The notes beneath the pieces were generated by a model, which ran no database searches, was not told where the DNA came from, and saw only the letters and a list, made by a program, of their open reading frames with translations. Below are positions 29,852 to 39,533 of a stretch of DNA of 64,000 nt, piece after piece (the stretch's first letter is position 1; each line of letters starts with the position of its first letter). Both the position numbers and the translations under genes were made by a program. The stretch comes from Terasakiispira papahanaumokuakeensis (GTDB lineage Bacteria > Pseudomonadota > Gammaproteobacteria > Pseudomonadales > Halomonadaceae): positions 310,001-374,000 of the forward strand of contig NZ_MDTQ01000001.1 of the NCBI RefSeq assembly GCF_001709345.1. Reading direction: 5' to 3'.

Positions 29852-30604
29852 ATGACGATAACCCGTAAATTAGCCGCTGTATTGTTCCTTTCTTCCTCTG
29901 TGTTAGGGCTGGCCCATGCGGATACGATCCGAATGGCAACTGAAGGGGCTTATGCGCCTTTTAACTTTATGGATAATGCCGGGAAGCCTCAGGGGTTTGA
30001 TGTCGATATTGCCAAGGCCTTGTGTGCTGAAATGAAGGCCGATTGTGAGATTGTGACCCAGGATTGGGATGGTATCATCCCTGGGCTGATGGCACATAAA
30101 TATGATGCCATTATTGCTTCTATGTCGATTACGCCTGAACGTCAGAAAGCGGTTTCGTTTACTGATCCCTATTACTCTAATGTCTTGGCCTATGTGGCAC
30201 CCAAAGATGAAGCCTTCCCCATCGCAAAAGCCGATCTAGAGGGCAAGACGCTAGGAGCGCAGCGTGCGACGATTGCCGGCCAGTATCTGGAAGATCACTT
30301 AGGTGATGTCGCCAATATTAAGTTATATGACACCCAGGATAATGCCTATCTAGATTTGGCTTCAGGCCGCTTAGATGGCTTATTGTCTGACAAATTTCCG
30401 GCCTATGACTGGCTGAAAACTGATGAAGGCCAAGGGTTTGAGTTTAAAGGTGATGATATTGATATCGATGATAAAATCGGTATTGCCGTGCGTAAGCAGG
30501 ATAACGCGCTGCGTGAACGTTTGAATAAAGCCTTGTCGGAAATTGTGGCCAATGGCACTTATGCCGAGATCAATGCCAAGTATTTCCCATTCTCCATTTA
30601 TTAA
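29852..30604 (+). CDS. Amino-acid ABC importer periplasmic binding protein 1
   Basis: Type II periplasmic binding protein of the HisJ/ArgT/ArtJ group, 250 aa with a signal peptide (LAAVLFLSSSVLGLAHA). Ligand-site residues of HisJ can be matched: the aromatic Y in GAYAPFNF, Ser/Ser/Arg in ASMSITPERQ, and the Asp of LSDKFPAYDW, so it should bind the alpha-amino and carboxyl groups of an amino acid, probably basic. Start at ATG 29852 with AAGGA ~9 nt upstream; the earlier in-frame start at 29792 falls inside the palindrome. Its neighbour downstream is a paralogue. Confidence 0.94.
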   Translation: MTITRKLAAVLFLSSSVLGLAHADTIRMATEGAYAPFNFMDNAGKPQGFDVDIAKALCAEMKADCEIVTQDWDGIIPGLMAHKYDAIIASMSITPERQKAVSFTDPYYSNVLAYVAPKDEAFPIAKADLEGKTLGAQRATIAGQYLEDHLGDVANIKLYDTQDNAYLDLASGRLDGLLSDKFPAYDWLKTDEGQGFEFKGDDIDIDDKIGIAVRKQDNALRERLNKALSEIVANGTYAEINAKYFPFSIY

Positions 30605-30629
30605 TGATTGAAAACGGATAGAAACCTCA

Positions 30630-31385
30630 ATGAAACTTCGTACGTCACTTTATGCATTGTGTTTGGCTGTCGGGGCATCGTTTGCAATAGCTACCCCGGC
30701 GGCGGCTGAAACGGTTCGTTTTGCCACTGAAGGTAATTTAGCCCCTTTTGAATATGTAGACGCTAATGGCGAACTGCAGGGCTTTGATGTCGATATTGCG
30801 CATGCTTTATGCGAACAAATGCAAGTGACGTGCGAAGTGGTTGCTCAAGATTGGGATGGTTTAATTCCAGGCCTTAAAGTGCACAAGTTTGATGCCATCA
30901 TTGCATCGATGTCGATCACGCCTGAGCGTCAACGTGTGGTCGATTTTACCCAACGCTATTACTCTAATGTTTTGGCCTTTGTCGCTCCTAAAGCCGATAC
31001 CCTAGACCGTGATAACCTCAAAGATAAAGTCATTGGCGCGCAAAGAGCGACCATTTCAGCGCAGATTTTAGAAGATGACTATGCCGATCAAGGCGTTGAG
31101 GTCAAGCTCTATGACACTCAAGACAATGCCTATATCGATTTGGCTAATGGTCGCCTTGATGCGTTGTTGACAGATAAATACCCGGCTTACGATTGGTTAA
31201 AAGCGCCTCAAGGACAGGCCTTTGAGTTCAAAGGCGACGATATTGATATTAATGACCGTATTGGCATTGCAGTGCGTCAAGGTGATCCATTACGCGAGCG
31301 TTTAAATCAAGCGATCCAAGACATTATCGATAACGGAACTTATGCCAAAATTAATGCCAAGTACTTCCCGTTCTCGATTTATTGA
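30630..31385 (+). CDS. Amino-acid ABC importer periplasmic binding protein 2
   Basis: 251 aa, tandem paralogue of the preceding gene, with signal peptide ending ATPAAAETV. Long stretches are shared (QGFDVDIA, AQDWDGLIPGLK, IIASMSITPERQ, FEFKGDDIDI, NAKYFPFSIY at the C-terminus), but the N-terminal pocket differs (GNLAPFEYV instead of GAYAPFNFM: Leu replaces the stacking Tyr). So the two probably differ in ligand preference. 25 bp after the first gene. Two hairpins follow before the permease genes. Confidence 0.94.
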   Translation: MKLRTSLYALCLAVGASFAIATPAAAETVRFATEGNLAPFEYVDANGELQGFDVDIAHALCEQMQVTCEVVAQDWDGLIPGLKVHKFDAIIASMSITPERQRVVDFTQRYYSNVLAFVAPKADTLDRDNLKDKVIGAQRATISAQILEDDYADQGVEVKLYDTQDNAYIDLANGRLDALLTDKYPAYDWLKAPQGQAFEFKGDDIDINDRIGIAVRQGDPLRERLNQAIQDIIDNGTYAKINAKYFPFSIY

Positions 31386-31411
31386 GGCTCAACGTTGGGC
31401 CCTGAAATGGC

Positions 31412-31514
31412 GCGCCAAACAGGATGGTTGGCGCCCTTTGAAATCATGTTGGCCTCAGGTGAGCATGAGTGTGGCATAGCGGATGTGATTTCGCCCCGGC
31501 CTATTAGGGCCGGG
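31412..31514 (+). promoter_or_regulatory. Two intercistronic hairpins after the binding-protein genes
   Basis: GCGCCAA/TTGGCGC (31412-31418 with 31428-31434) and CCCGGCC/GGCCGGG (31495-31501 with 31508-31514). Neither has a long T tract; the second is followed by TTTC and TTTTG. By analogy with hisJ-hisQ and malE-malF, such hairpins stabilise upstream mRNA or attenuate, so that binding protein exceeds permease; here that is an inference. Confidence 0.6.
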
Positions 31515-31541
31515 TGTTTCATTTTGAGGCGATGAGTTGAT

Positions 31542-32219
31542 ATGGAACTCCATGGCTTTGGCCACCTGTTAATCTCTGGCTTTTGGGTGACACTTCAGCT
31601 GGCTGTCACCAGCCTCGTATTCGGCCTCTTGTTCGGGCTACTTGGGGCAGCGGCTAAACTTTCTCCAATCCGGTCGCTGCATGCGATTGGGACTCTGTAT
31701 ACCACGCTGATCCGTGGTATTCCCGAGCTTCTTCTGGTGTTGATTCTTTATTACGGCACCTCGACGCTACTGAATTGGTTGCTCGGTCGCTATATTGAAG
31801 TGGGTCCTTTTACCGCTGGGGTTGCGGCTTTATCGCTTGCATTTGGCGCCTATGCGACCGAAGTATTCCGCAGTGCCATGTTGGAAATCCCTAAAGGTCA
31901 GCGTGAAGCGGCTTTGGCCATTGGGATGAGACCTTGGGCCATTTTCTGGCATATTGAGCTGCCACAGCTCTGGCGTATTGCCATTCCTGGGCTGGGTAAC
32001 CTTTTCTTAGTGCTGTTAAAAGATACGGCGTTGGTTTCTGTTGTCGGACTTAACGAATTAATGCGGCAGGCTTATGTGGCTGCTGGCAACACGAAAGAGC
32101 CTTTTACCTTTTATATGGCGGCGGCTTTGATTTATTTAACGCTGACCATTATCAGTATGCAGGTGACGCGCTGGCTGGAACGTCGGGCCAACCGTGGATT
32201 TGAGGAGGCGCGCGCATAA
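31542..32219 (+). CDS. Amino-acid ABC importer permease (HisQ/ArtQ type)
   Basis: 225 aa inner-membrane permease with about five TM helices. The coupling-helix EAA motif is seen at EIPKGQREAALAIGMRPW, and RGIPELLLVLILYYG is the conserved HisQ/ArtQ segment. Stop (TAA 32217-32219) overlaps the next start by one base, so the two permeases are translationally coupled and probably form a heterodimer. Confidence 0.94.
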   Translation: MELHGFGHLLISGFWVTLQLAVTSLVFGLLFGLLGAAAKLSPIRSLHAIGTLYTTLIRGIPELLLVLILYYGTSTLLNWLLGRYIEVGPFTAGVAALSLAFGAYATEVFRSAMLEIPKGQREAALAIGMRPWAIFWHIELPQLWRIAIPGLGNLFLVLLKDTALVSVVGLNELMRQAYVAAGNTKEPFTFYMAAALIYLTLTIISMQVTRWLERRANRGFEEARA

Positions 32220-33016
32220 TGGATCAACTGCATACCTGGTTAATGAGTATGGCTGGTGATGCCGAGCCTTGGGCCTCTTACGCTAAGTATTTGCCTAAAT
32301 TATTGGATGGGGCGGGGCTGACGCTTCAACTGGTTGTGGTGTCAGGCCTGATTGGAGTGTGTTTAGCGATTCCGATGGCGTTAATGCGGGTGGCGAAGTC
32401 ACCTTGGGTCTGGGGTCTGCCTTACGCTTATATTTTCTTTTTTCGTGGTACCCCGCTTTTGGTTCAAATTTTTTTGGTCTATTACGGCCTGTCTCAATTT
32501 GAAGCGATCCGTGATCTGGGATGGTTATGGGATGAAGTCCTTTCCCAACCGTATTGGTGTGCCATTATTGCATTTACATTGAATACGACGGCTTATATTG
32601 CGGAGCTTTTTCGAGGTGCGATTCAGTCTGTCCCTAGAGGAGAGGTTGAAGCGGCTCAAGCCATTGGAATGAATCGTTACCAGCAGTATCGACACATTAT
32701 TTTGCCGCGTGCTTTCGGGATTATTTTGCCCGCTTACGGGAATGAAGTCATTTTGATGCTGAAGGGTAGTGCGCTCGCATCCACTATCACCTTGCTTGAT
32801 TTGACCGGAATGACGCGCAATGTAATTGCTCGGACTTATATGAGCATGGAGTTCTTTTTATTGGCGGGTGCGCTTTATCTATTGATTGCTGGAGCAATTA
32901 TTTTACTGTTTCGAGGCTTAGAGCACCTTTACAGTGCGCAGCATCGCCAACCGCGTCTGGCGGCCAAAGGGCTGGACCCTCAGCTCAGAGATCAACACCT
33001 GGATGATCCGAGTTGA
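32219..33016 (+). CDS. Amino-acid ABC importer permease (HisM/ArtM type)
   Basis: 265 aa, second permease. Conserved FFRGTPLLVQIFLVYYGL, EAA loop SVPRGEVEAAQAIGMNRYQQ, and about five TM helices. The C-terminal ~25 residues are polar and unlike the short HisM tail. Completes the importer; the order ATPase, two binding proteins, Q, M is similar to art loci. Arginine/lysine/ornithine/histidine class is likely, but exact substrate is not decided by sequence. Confidence 0.93.
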   Translation: MDQLHTWLMSMAGDAEPWASYAKYLPKLLDGAGLTLQLVVVSGLIGVCLAIPMALMRVAKSPWVWGLPYAYIFFFRGTPLLVQIFLVYYGLSQFEAIRDLGWLWDEVLSQPYWCAIIAFTLNTTAYIAELFRGAIQSVPRGEVEAAQAIGMNRYQQYRHIILPRAFGIILPAYGNEVILMLKGSALASTITLLDLTGMTRNVIARTYMSMEFFLLAGALYLLIAGAIILLFRGLEHLYSAQHRQPRLAAKGLDPQLRDQHLDDPS

Positions 33017-33102
33017 TCTTTCCATAACCTCTTCTATGCTAAGGCCAGGGCTGTAGGTTGGCCCTTCATGGAGTGACTTACTGTCGAAAGAGGGAGGGTG
33101 TT

Positions 33103-33228
33103 ATGTGTATGACCGCGGATACATTGGCATGGCTGAGCGAAGACTTGTTAGTGCGCGATGAGGCCCAAGAAGAGGCTTGGCATTGGCAAGCATCTCAAGA
33201 TGTTGAAGAGGACAGCGCCGCCTGTTAA
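33103..33228 (+). CDS. 41-residue small protein of unknown function
   Basis: ATG 33103 to TAA 33228, preceded by a strong AGGGAGG ribosome-binding site with 5-nt spacing and followed 24 bp later by a clear terminator. The peptide is acidic and Trp-rich (W10, W26, W28), begins MCMTADTLAWLSEDLL and ends in Cys (...EEDSAAC), with Cys at position 2 also. No signal peptide or TM helix. I do not recognise a family. Strong SD plus own terminator make it likely to be a real gene; lack of homology evidence keeps confidence moderate. Confidence 0.6.
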   Translation: MCMTADTLAWLSEDLLVRDEAQEEAWHWQASQDVEEDSAAC

Positions 33229-33252
33229 TGGTCCATTCTCAAGACGTTCATT

Positions 33253-33287
33253 AAAGCCCCCGCAGTCGAAATTGTGGGGGCTTTTTT
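33253..33287. terminator. Terminator after the small ORF
   Basis: Stem 33253-33261 with 33276-33284 (9 bp, extended by two inner pairs and a wobble), then a T6 run. Strong on the plus strand; a shorter T run on the minus strand could also help end oadB transcripts. Confidence 0.92.
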
Positions 33288-33354
33288 GTGGTTTTTTGTC
33301 GGGGGAGAAGGCTGTTGTCCCCCTAGCATTCTATTAGTGCTGAAGTTGCGGGCT

Positions 33355-34677
33355 CTAGCTTAAATATTTGATCATCACCCCCGCTGCAACTGCCGAGCCG
33401 ATGACACCTGCCACATTGGGCCCCATGGCGTGCATCAAAAGGAAGTTATGCGGGTTAGATTCCAGGCCGACTTTATTCGAAACACGTGCCGCCATGGGCA
33501 CCGCGGATACCCCTGCAGAGCCGATCAATGGGTTGATGGCATGATGGCTGACTTTGTTCATCAGTTTTGCCATTAAGACGCCACAGGCCGTACCAATGCC
33601 AAATGCGATGACTCCCAGCCCCAGAATGCCGAGGGTTTCGACTGCCAGGAACTTATCGGCCATGAGTTTAGAGCCTACCGATAACCCAAGGAAGATCGTG
33701 GTGATATTGATCAAGGCATTTTGAGCGGTATCTGAAAGCCGTTCTACGACACCACATTCACGCATCAAATTGCCAAAGCAAAACATGCCGAGTAATGGGG
33801 CAGCATCAGGGAGCAGCAGTGCCACCAAGATTAAAAGCACCAACGGGAAAATGATCTTTTCCGTGCGAGAGACCGGACGTAGTTGTGTCATCACAATGGC
33901 GCGTTCTTTGGCCGATGTCAGCGCTTTCATGATCGGCGGCTGAATCAAGGGTACCAGGGCCATATAGGAGTAAGAGGCGACCGCAATCGCACCTAACAAT
34001 TCAGGCGCGAGCAGACTTGATACATAGATTGACGTGGGGCCGTCTGCCCCCCCGATGATGCCAATGGCCGCTGCTTGTTTGACAGAAAAATCCATGATGC
34101 CTAAAGCGGATAACCCAAGGGCACCGAATAGGGTGGCGAAGATCCCAAATTGGGCCGCGGCCCCGAGGAACAGGGTTCTTGGGTTGGCCAGTAGAGGGCC
34201 AAAATCCGTCATGGCACCGACGCCCATGAAAATCACCAATGGGGCGACGCCTGAAGCAATCGCGACGCTATAAAAATTATATAGCATGCCATTGCTGTAG
34301 CCGGCGGTTTGAGCAATGGCTTGAGCTTCGGCCAGTTGCATGGGGCTAGCACTGCTATGCAGTACTTCCGCCAGGATGGATTGGAGCTGTCCTAGCGTCA
34401 TCCCTGGGTCTAGCGGGACGGCCAGTGCTTGCGCAATCGCCAGCATCACTTCAGGCTGATGCATATGAACCGCTTGTTCGGCTGCTGATAAAGCCAGCCC
34501 GGCTTCGGGAATATTGGCAAGCAGGCCGCCAAAACCAATCGGCACCAGTAGTAGGGGTTCAAATCCTTTTTTAATCGCCAAGTAGAGCAGGCCCAGACAG
34601 ATCAAGATCATGACGCCTTGACCCAGGCTCATATTATAAAGCCCTGAGCCCTGCCACAGGTTGAGTAACTTCTCCAT
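33355..34677 (-). CDS. oadB: Oxaloacetate decarboxylase beta subunit (Na+ pump)
   Basis: Integral membrane subunit that decarboxylates carboxybiotin and pumps Na+ out of the cell. 440 aa, ~10 TM helices. Contains [13 protein letters not shown], with the Na+-site Asp known from Klebsiella, [18 protein letters not shown] and [20 protein letters not shown] near the C-terminus. 16 bp after oadA on the minus strand. Confidence 0.96.
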   Translation of the reverse strand: MEKLLNLWQGSGLYNMSLGQGVMILICLGLLYLAIKKGFEPLLLVPIGFGGLLANIPEAGLALSAAEQAVHMHQPEVMLAIAQALAVPLDPGMTLGQLQSILAEVLHSSASPMQLAEAQAIAQTAGYSNGMLYNFYSVAIASGVAPLVIFMGVGAMTDFGPLLANPRTLFLGAAAQFGIFATLFGALGLSALGIMDFSVKQAAAIGIIGGADGPTSIYVSSLLAPELLGAIAVASYSYMALVPLIQPPIMKALTSAKERAIVMTQLRPVSRTEKIIFPLVLLILVALLLPDAAPLLGMFCFGNLMRECGVVERLSDTAQNALINITTIFLGLSVGSKLMADKFLAVETLGILGLGVIAFGIGTACGVLMAKLMNKVSHHAINPLIGSAGVSAVPMAARVSNKVGLESNPHNFLLMHAMGPNVAGVIGSAVAAGVMIKYLS

Positions 34678-34693
34678 AATAAGCTCCTGGGGC

Positions 34694-36463
34694 TTAGAGC
34701 ATGATCAAGAGGTCATCAACCTGAACGGCATCCCCCTCTCGAATCTTGACTTCAGTCACGGTACCGCCCGTTTGGGCACGGACTTCGGTTTCCATCTTCA
34801 TGGCTTCCATGATGATGACAATATCGCCTTCTTGGATCGTGTCACCTGGTTTGACCAGTACCTTGAAAATGTTGCCTGCCAGAGGTGCTTTCACACTGGC
34901 GCCGCTGCCAGCCGAAGCGGGTGCGGCCTGTTGAGTTTCGCTGGATGCACTGACTTGGCTGATATCGCCACCTTCAGCCACTTCGACCACGTAGCTTTGA
35001 CCGTTAACTTTAATGGTGTAAGTGGCCGGGCCGGTATTGGACGTTGTGGACACAGTGGTGTTCTCCTCGCCAGTCGGGGCTGGTTCAAAGGCGGCGGGGT
35101 TGCCGCGGTTTTTGAGAAATTTAAGACCAATTTGAGGGAAGAGCGCATAGGTAAGGACGTCGTCGACTTGAGCTTCGGCCAACTGAAAGCCTTCTTGTGA
35201 GGACAGTTGCTGTAGCTCGCCTGTGAGCTTGTCCATCTCGGGCGCCAGCTGATCTGCCGGTCGGCAGGTCACGGCTTCCCCACCGGCCAATACTCGCGTT
35301 TGCAATTCTGTATTGTAAGGCGCGGGGGCTGCCCCGTATTCACCCTTGAGAATGGCCTGGGTTTCTTTTGAAATGGATTTGTAGCGTTCGCCAGTCAGAA
35401 CATTCAGTACGGCTTGTGTGCCGACAATCTGAGAGGTGGGCGTGACCAGTGGAATAAATCCAAGATCTTCCCTCACCCGTGGGATTTCATTCAGGACTTC
35501 ATCAAATTTGTCGCTGGCGCCCTGCTCGCGTAACTGACTTTCCATATTGGTCAGCATGCCACCGGGGACTTGGGCCACGAGGATACGTGAATCAGTGCCT
35601 TTGAGAGCCCCTTCGAAAGCGGTGTATTTTTTTCGGATAACGCGGAAATAAGCGGCGATGGCTTCCAGCTTTTCCAAGTTCAGCCCGGTATCGCGCTCGG
35701 TGCCTCGTAACGCTGCGACCACTGACTCGGTTGCCGTATGGCCATAGGTCATGGACATCGACGAGATGGCGGTGTCGACGCGGTCAATCCCGGCTTCGAC
35801 GGCTTTGAGAATGGTCATATCGGAAAGCCCTGCTGTGGCATGCGCATGCAGCTGAACTTCCAGGTCCGTTTGTGCTTTCAGGCGGCTGACCAGTGTGTAG
35901 GCATCGTAGGGAGCTAAAATCCCTGACATGTCTTTAATGGCAATAGAGTCAGCACCAAGGTCTTCTATTTGCTTGGCCAGATCCACCCAGGCATCCATGT
36001 TATGGACTGGGCTGGTGGTATAAGACAAGGTGCCCTGCGCATGCTTGCCTTCGCGTTTGACCGCCTCAATCGCCCGCTTCAGGTTGCGGGGATCGTTCAT
36101 GGCATCGAATACCCGAAAGACATCCACACCATTCAAGGCGGCGCGTTCGACAAAGCGATCGACAACGTCATCAGCATAATGGCGGTAGCCCAGTAGATTT
36201 TGTCCACGTAACAGCATTTGTTGGCGCGTGTTGGGCATAGCCTTTTTTAACGCTCGAATGCGTTCCCAGGGATCTTCTCCCAGGTAACGGATACAGCTGT
36301 CAAAGGTCGCACCGCCCCAAGTTTCCAGAGACCAATAGCCCACTTGATCGAGCTCTGCGGCAATCGGCAACATGTCATCCAGCCGCAGCCGGGTTGCAAA
36401 CAGTGATTGGTGGGCATCTCGTAAGACGACATCCGTCAAGCCCAATGGTTTTGCTTGTGTCAT
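34694..36463 (-). CDS. oadA: Oxaloacetate decarboxylase alpha subunit
   Basis: Carboxyltransferase/biotin carrier, 589 aa. N-terminal carboxyltransferase domain with [17 protein letters not shown], metal-binding [11 protein letters not shown], and [22 protein letters not shown] middle domain; Ala/Pro/Ser-rich linker; C-terminal biotinyl domain with biotin Lys in [12 protein letters not shown] (near 560). Moves CO2 from oxaloacetate to biotin, producing pyruvate. It follows oadG with a 130-bp gap. Methylmalonyl-CoA decarboxylase is excluded by the carboxyltransferase type. Confidence 0.97.
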   Translation of the reverse strand: MTQAKPLGLTDVVLRDAHQSLFATRLRLDDMLPIAAELDQVGYWSLETWGGATFDSCIRYLGEDPWERIRALKKAMPNTRQQMLLRGQNLLGYRHYADDVVDRFVERAALNGVDVFRVFDAMNDPRNLKRAIEAVKREGKHAQGTLSYTTSPVHNMDAWVDLAKQIEDLGADSIAIKDMSGILAPYDAYTLVSRLKAQTDLEVQLHAHATAGLSDMTILKAVEAGIDRVDTAISSMSMTYGHTATESVVAALRGTERDTGLNLEKLEAIAAYFRVIRKKYTAFEGALKGTDSRILVAQVPGGMLTNMESQLREQGASDKFDEVLNEIPRVREDLGFIPLVTPTSQIVGTQAVLNVLTGERYKSISKETQAILKGEYGAAPAPYNTELQTRVLAGGEAVTCRPADQLAPEMDKLTGELQQLSSQEGFQLAEAQVDDVLTYALFPQIGLKFLKNRGNPAAFEPAPTGEENTTVSTTSNTGPATYTIKVNGQSYVVEVAEGGDISQVSASSETQQAAPASAGSGASVKAPLAGNIFKVLVKPGDTIQEGDIVIIMEAMKMETEVRAQTGGTVTEVKIREGDAVQVDDLLIML

Positions 36464-36593
36464 GGGGGATTTCCCGTGTCAAACGTGGTGGTTCCGGCGA
36501 AATTTTATGGTGATACGGTTGTTGTTTTGGCGTCTACTTTGGATCGCTTTGAGCGTTAGTCCTGAGTCCTTGAGGCGCTCAATCACTCAGCGG

Positions 36594-36833
36594 TCAATGT
36601 CGGTGTCGATGATGATGAAGTGCTGCGGCAATCACGACGGGTAAGTGGGGATCTTCAGTGGATGCCATTTGAGGCGATGGTGATTCTGCCTCTGTGTCAG
36701 TGTTGACAAAATGATTCACTAAACGCGACATCCCGGTGGTGGCAATGACGAGCAGTGTTAAAAAGACAAAGACGAATCCCATACCGTAAACCAACAGATT
36801 CAAGCCTTCGTTGATAAGGGCTCCGGGCGACAT
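36594..36833 (-). CDS. oadG: Oxaloacetate decarboxylase gamma subunit
   Basis: 79 aa single-span membrane protein (TM ~13-33: LVYGMGFVFVFLTLLVIATT). The C-terminus ends in a His/Arg cluster (ALHHHRHRH), typical of OadG, which in Klebsiella binds Zn2+ and anchors the alpha to the beta subunit. First gene of oadGAB on the minus strand. The start has GGAG 8 nt upstream. Confidence 0.92.
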   Translation of the reverse strand: MSPGALINEGLNLLVYGMGFVFVFLTLLVIATTGMSRLVNHFVNTDTEAESPSPQMASTEDPHLPVVIAAALHHHRHRH

Positions 36834-37345
36834 TAGCAGCTCCTGTTATGCTATTTAACTTGTAGACCATTGAACTTGTAGATCATCGAACTGAATGATG
36901 ACGGCCTGTAGGACTGTGATGTAAGTCCTTATTCAAGGCACGATCTCAAAACGGATTCAAGTTAAGTGCATATTGAGTTGATTTTCATCGAAAAAACGAT
37001 GTTTTGGGTCAAAGTTCGCACACTCTAGCCTGAGATGAGCCATTGAGCCAATAGCACTATCGTTGGATATTTCGCATCTGCGAGCAAGTTTAATGTGATT
37101 TTTGATGACTTTGATTGGGGGTTAGGGGGGATTGGTCGGTGTGTAAGTCATGTTTTTTGCGTGCCACCCTCGCGAGGCGCTTGTCTCACGGATAGGGAAT
37201 CGGCAAAATCGCCCTCTTTTTGTGACGTACTGTGTTATGACTGATCTTTGATTTTGCGGCTTATGCTGATGCCTTTCTCTTCTCCGGGGGGCTTACTCCG
37301 ATGGCAATTTTTTAAATGGTTCCACCTTTGATGATTCTGTTTTAA
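36834..37345. other. 512-bp divergent spacer between oadG and dusC
   Basis: No gene seen. Contains two 16-bp direct repeats (36857-36872 and 36873-36888; aacttgtagaccattg and aacttgtagatcatcg), a 6-bp inverted repeat (AGGACT/AGTCCT, 36910-36929), a small CATCG-A6-CGATG hairpin near 36990, and two ~30-bp diverged repeats at about 37310-37370 (ttttaaatg...) in which the dusC start lies. Promoters could not be fixed. Confidence 0.55.
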
Positions 37346-38371
37346 ATGACCCCACTTCAAAATAAGACGCCTTTAATTGGCTTGGCGCCCATGGAAGGCG
37401 TGATTGATGCACCTGTTCGCGCTTTATTGACAGCGTCTGGTGGCCTGGATTTTTGTGTGACGGAGTTTGTTCGAGTGACGCAGCAGGTGCTGCCTTCACG
37501 GGTATTCCGTCGCATTTGCCCTGAAATCGATCAACAGATGAAGACCGCGTCAGGCACGGACGTGCATTTACAGCTATTAGGGAGTGATCCCAATATGCTG
37601 GGAGCTAATGCCTTGAGGGCGGCTCAATTAGGCGTGTCGGTCATTGATTTGAACTTTGGCTGTCCCGCGAAAATCGTCAACCGGCATGAAGGGGGCGCTC
37701 GTTTACTCCGTAGCCCTGAACGGGTGGCGCTGACAGTAAGAAGTGTGGTGGATGCTGTGATGGGCCAAGGGGTTAAAGTCACGGCTAAGATGCGCCTCGG
37801 TTATGAGGATACGGCGCTCGCGTTGGAGAATGCGGCCGCTATTGAAGCAGCGGGTGCTCAGCAACTGGTGGTGCACTGTCGAACCAAAGTGCAGGGGTAT
37901 CGCCCGCCTGCCCATTGGCATTGGATGAAACGTCTTGCTGAGACGGTCTCGATCCCGCTACTGGCCAACGGAGATCTTTGGACATTAGAGGATTATCAAC
38001 GATGTGTTGAAGTCGGTGGTGTTGCCGACATTATGCTAGGGCGCAGTGCCCTGGCGAACCCTTTTCTAGCGCTTCAAATTAAAGCGGCTTGTGCTGGTGC
38101 CCCGATTCCTGAAGTGACAATGAATGATGTTCTGGGGCTATTGATTGATTATGCTGAGAACCAATGGGATGAGATGTCGCCCCCGATCCGCCTGATGCGT
38201 ATTAAGCAATGGCTGGCACTTCTGAAGCTTCGGTGGCCTGAGGCGGTGGATGTGTTTGAGCGTATTAAACGTGAACGTCAATTATCTGACGTTTTATCGG
38301 TGTTTCGTTGTTATCGAAGGCGCGGACACTGTCGGGATGAACTCTGTCGGAATGCGCTTGAGACCGGCTGA
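37346..38371 (+). CDS. dusC: tRNA-dihydrouridine synthase C
   Basis: FMN/NADPH enzyme reducing a uridine to dihydrouridine in tRNA (U16 for E. coli DusC). 341 aa, TIM barrel. LAPMEGVIDAPVRALL near the start, CVTEFVRVTQQVLPSRVFRRI is DusC-specific wording, catalytic Cys in NFGCPAKIVN (~115), and LLANGDLWTLEDYQR. The start ATG 37346 has no good SD and lies in a repeated stretch, so it is only probable. The C-terminal 26 codons overlap the convergent queG gene. Confidence 0.94.
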   Translation: MTPLQNKTPLIGLAPMEGVIDAPVRALLTASGGLDFCVTEFVRVTQQVLPSRVFRRICPEIDQQMKTASGTDVHLQLLGSDPNMLGANALRAAQLGVSVIDLNFGCPAKIVNRHEGGARLLRSPERVALTVRSVVDAVMGQGVKVTAKMRLGYEDTALALENAAAIEAAGAQQLVVHCRTKVQGYRPPAHWHWMKRLAETVSIPLLANGDLWTLEDYQRCVEVGGVADIMLGRSALANPFLALQIKAACAGAPIPEVTMNDVLGLLIDYAENQWDEMSPPIRLMRIKQWLALLKLRWPEAVDVFERIKRERQLSDVLSVFRCYRRRGHCRDELCRNALETG

Positions 38372-39448
38372 CTGTTTGTGAGATTGCTGCTGTAACGCCC
38401 ACTGAATATGTTCAGCCACCAGTTCGGAGGGGTAGTCGAGTCGCTGGGTGAGAGCCTCGACAATATCAGGGTCGTAGGGCGCGTTCCCTAATCCAACGGC
38501 AAGATTGCGTAACCAGCGTTCATAGCCTATCCGGCGAATGGCAGAACCTTCAGTACGGGATAGAAACGTGGCTTCATCCCATAGGAATAGATCGAGCAGG
38601 TCTCGTCGGTCAAGATCATGCCTTGGATGAAAGTCAGCCTCTTGGGTGATGCGGGTAAAACGTGTCCAAGGGCATACCAATTGGCAATCATCACAGCCGA
38701 ATACCCGGTTGCCCATTAAAGGGCGCAACGCCTCAGGAATGGCACTTTTCAGTTCAATCGTGAGATAGCTGATACAGCGTCGCGCATCCAACACTTTGTC
38801 ATCAACAAAAGCATCCGTCGGGCAGCCCGTTTGGCAGGCGTTACATTTACCACAATGATCTTTAGGGTATGGGGAATCCGCCGGTAACGGGAGGTCAGTA
38901 TACAGTTCCCCGAGGAAAAACATGGAACCGGCTTTGGGGTGGATCAGCATGGCATTTTTACCGATCCAGCCTAGCCCGGCTTTAGTGGCGACAGCGCGCT
39001 CTAAGACTGGGGCGCTATCGACAAAGGCGCGATAACCATAGGGGCCCGCGACGGATTCAATCTGTTGCGCTAATTGTGCAATCCGTTTACGCATCAGCTT
39101 GTGATAATCCCGCCCTAAAGCATAGCGGCTAATATAGGCCTTTTGGGGCTGACTGAGTAACTGAGTCGTTTCGACCTCGGGGGGTAAATAATCGAGCCTG
39201 AGACTGATGATTCGAAGTGTTCCTGGCACCAATTCATCAGGACGGCTGCGTTTATGGCCGTGATGAGCCATCCAAGCCATCTCACCGTGATAACCTGCTG
39301 CTAGCCAGCGTTCAAGGTAGGTTTCGTGCTCATCCAGATCAATGTCGCTGATTCCGCAATCTGAAAATCCCAGTTCTCTTGCCCAGGTTTTGATCTCTTG
39401 GGCCAGGGCGTGAGCTTGAGTGGATGAAAGGGTCTGCGTCATGGTCAA
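38294..39448 (-). CDS. queG: Epoxyqueuosine reductase
   Basis: Last step of queuosine synthesis in tRNA: reduces epoxyqueuosine using cobalamin and two [4Fe-4S] clusters. 384 aa. The cluster motifs are CGKCNACQTGCPTDAF and CDDCQLVCPW; ARELGFSDCGISDIDL and GYHGEMAWM at the N-terminus. 78 bp of its 3' end overlap dusC on the opposite strand. The last ~25 residues (KQSAGLKRIPTEFIPTVSAP) lie in the overlap and are not conserved-looking. Confidence 0.96.
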   Translation of the reverse strand: MTMTQTLSSTQAHALAQEIKTWARELGFSDCGISDIDLDEHETYLERWLAAGYHGEMAWMAHHGHKRSRPDELVPGTLRIISLRLDYLPPEVETTQLLSQPQKAYISRYALGRDYHKLMRKRIAQLAQQIESVAGPYGYRAFVDSAPVLERAVATKAGLGWIGKNAMLIHPKAGSMFFLGELYTDLPLPADSPYPKDHCGKCNACQTGCPTDAFVDDKVLDARRCISYLTIELKSAIPEALRPLMGNRVFGCDDCQLVCPWTRFTRITQEADFHPRHDLDRRDLLDLFLWDEATFLSRTEGSAIRRIGYERWLRNLAVGLGNAPYDPDIVEALTQRLDYPSELVAEHIQWALQQQSHKQSAGLKRIPTEFIPTVSAPSITTKHR

Positions 39449-39533
39449 GGGGTCATCGAGAGGGGCATAATTAATGGATAGCGATCAAGCGTCAGTTATG
39501 GTCGTTACGGAGGGTGGCTTCAAGGGGGGCTCA

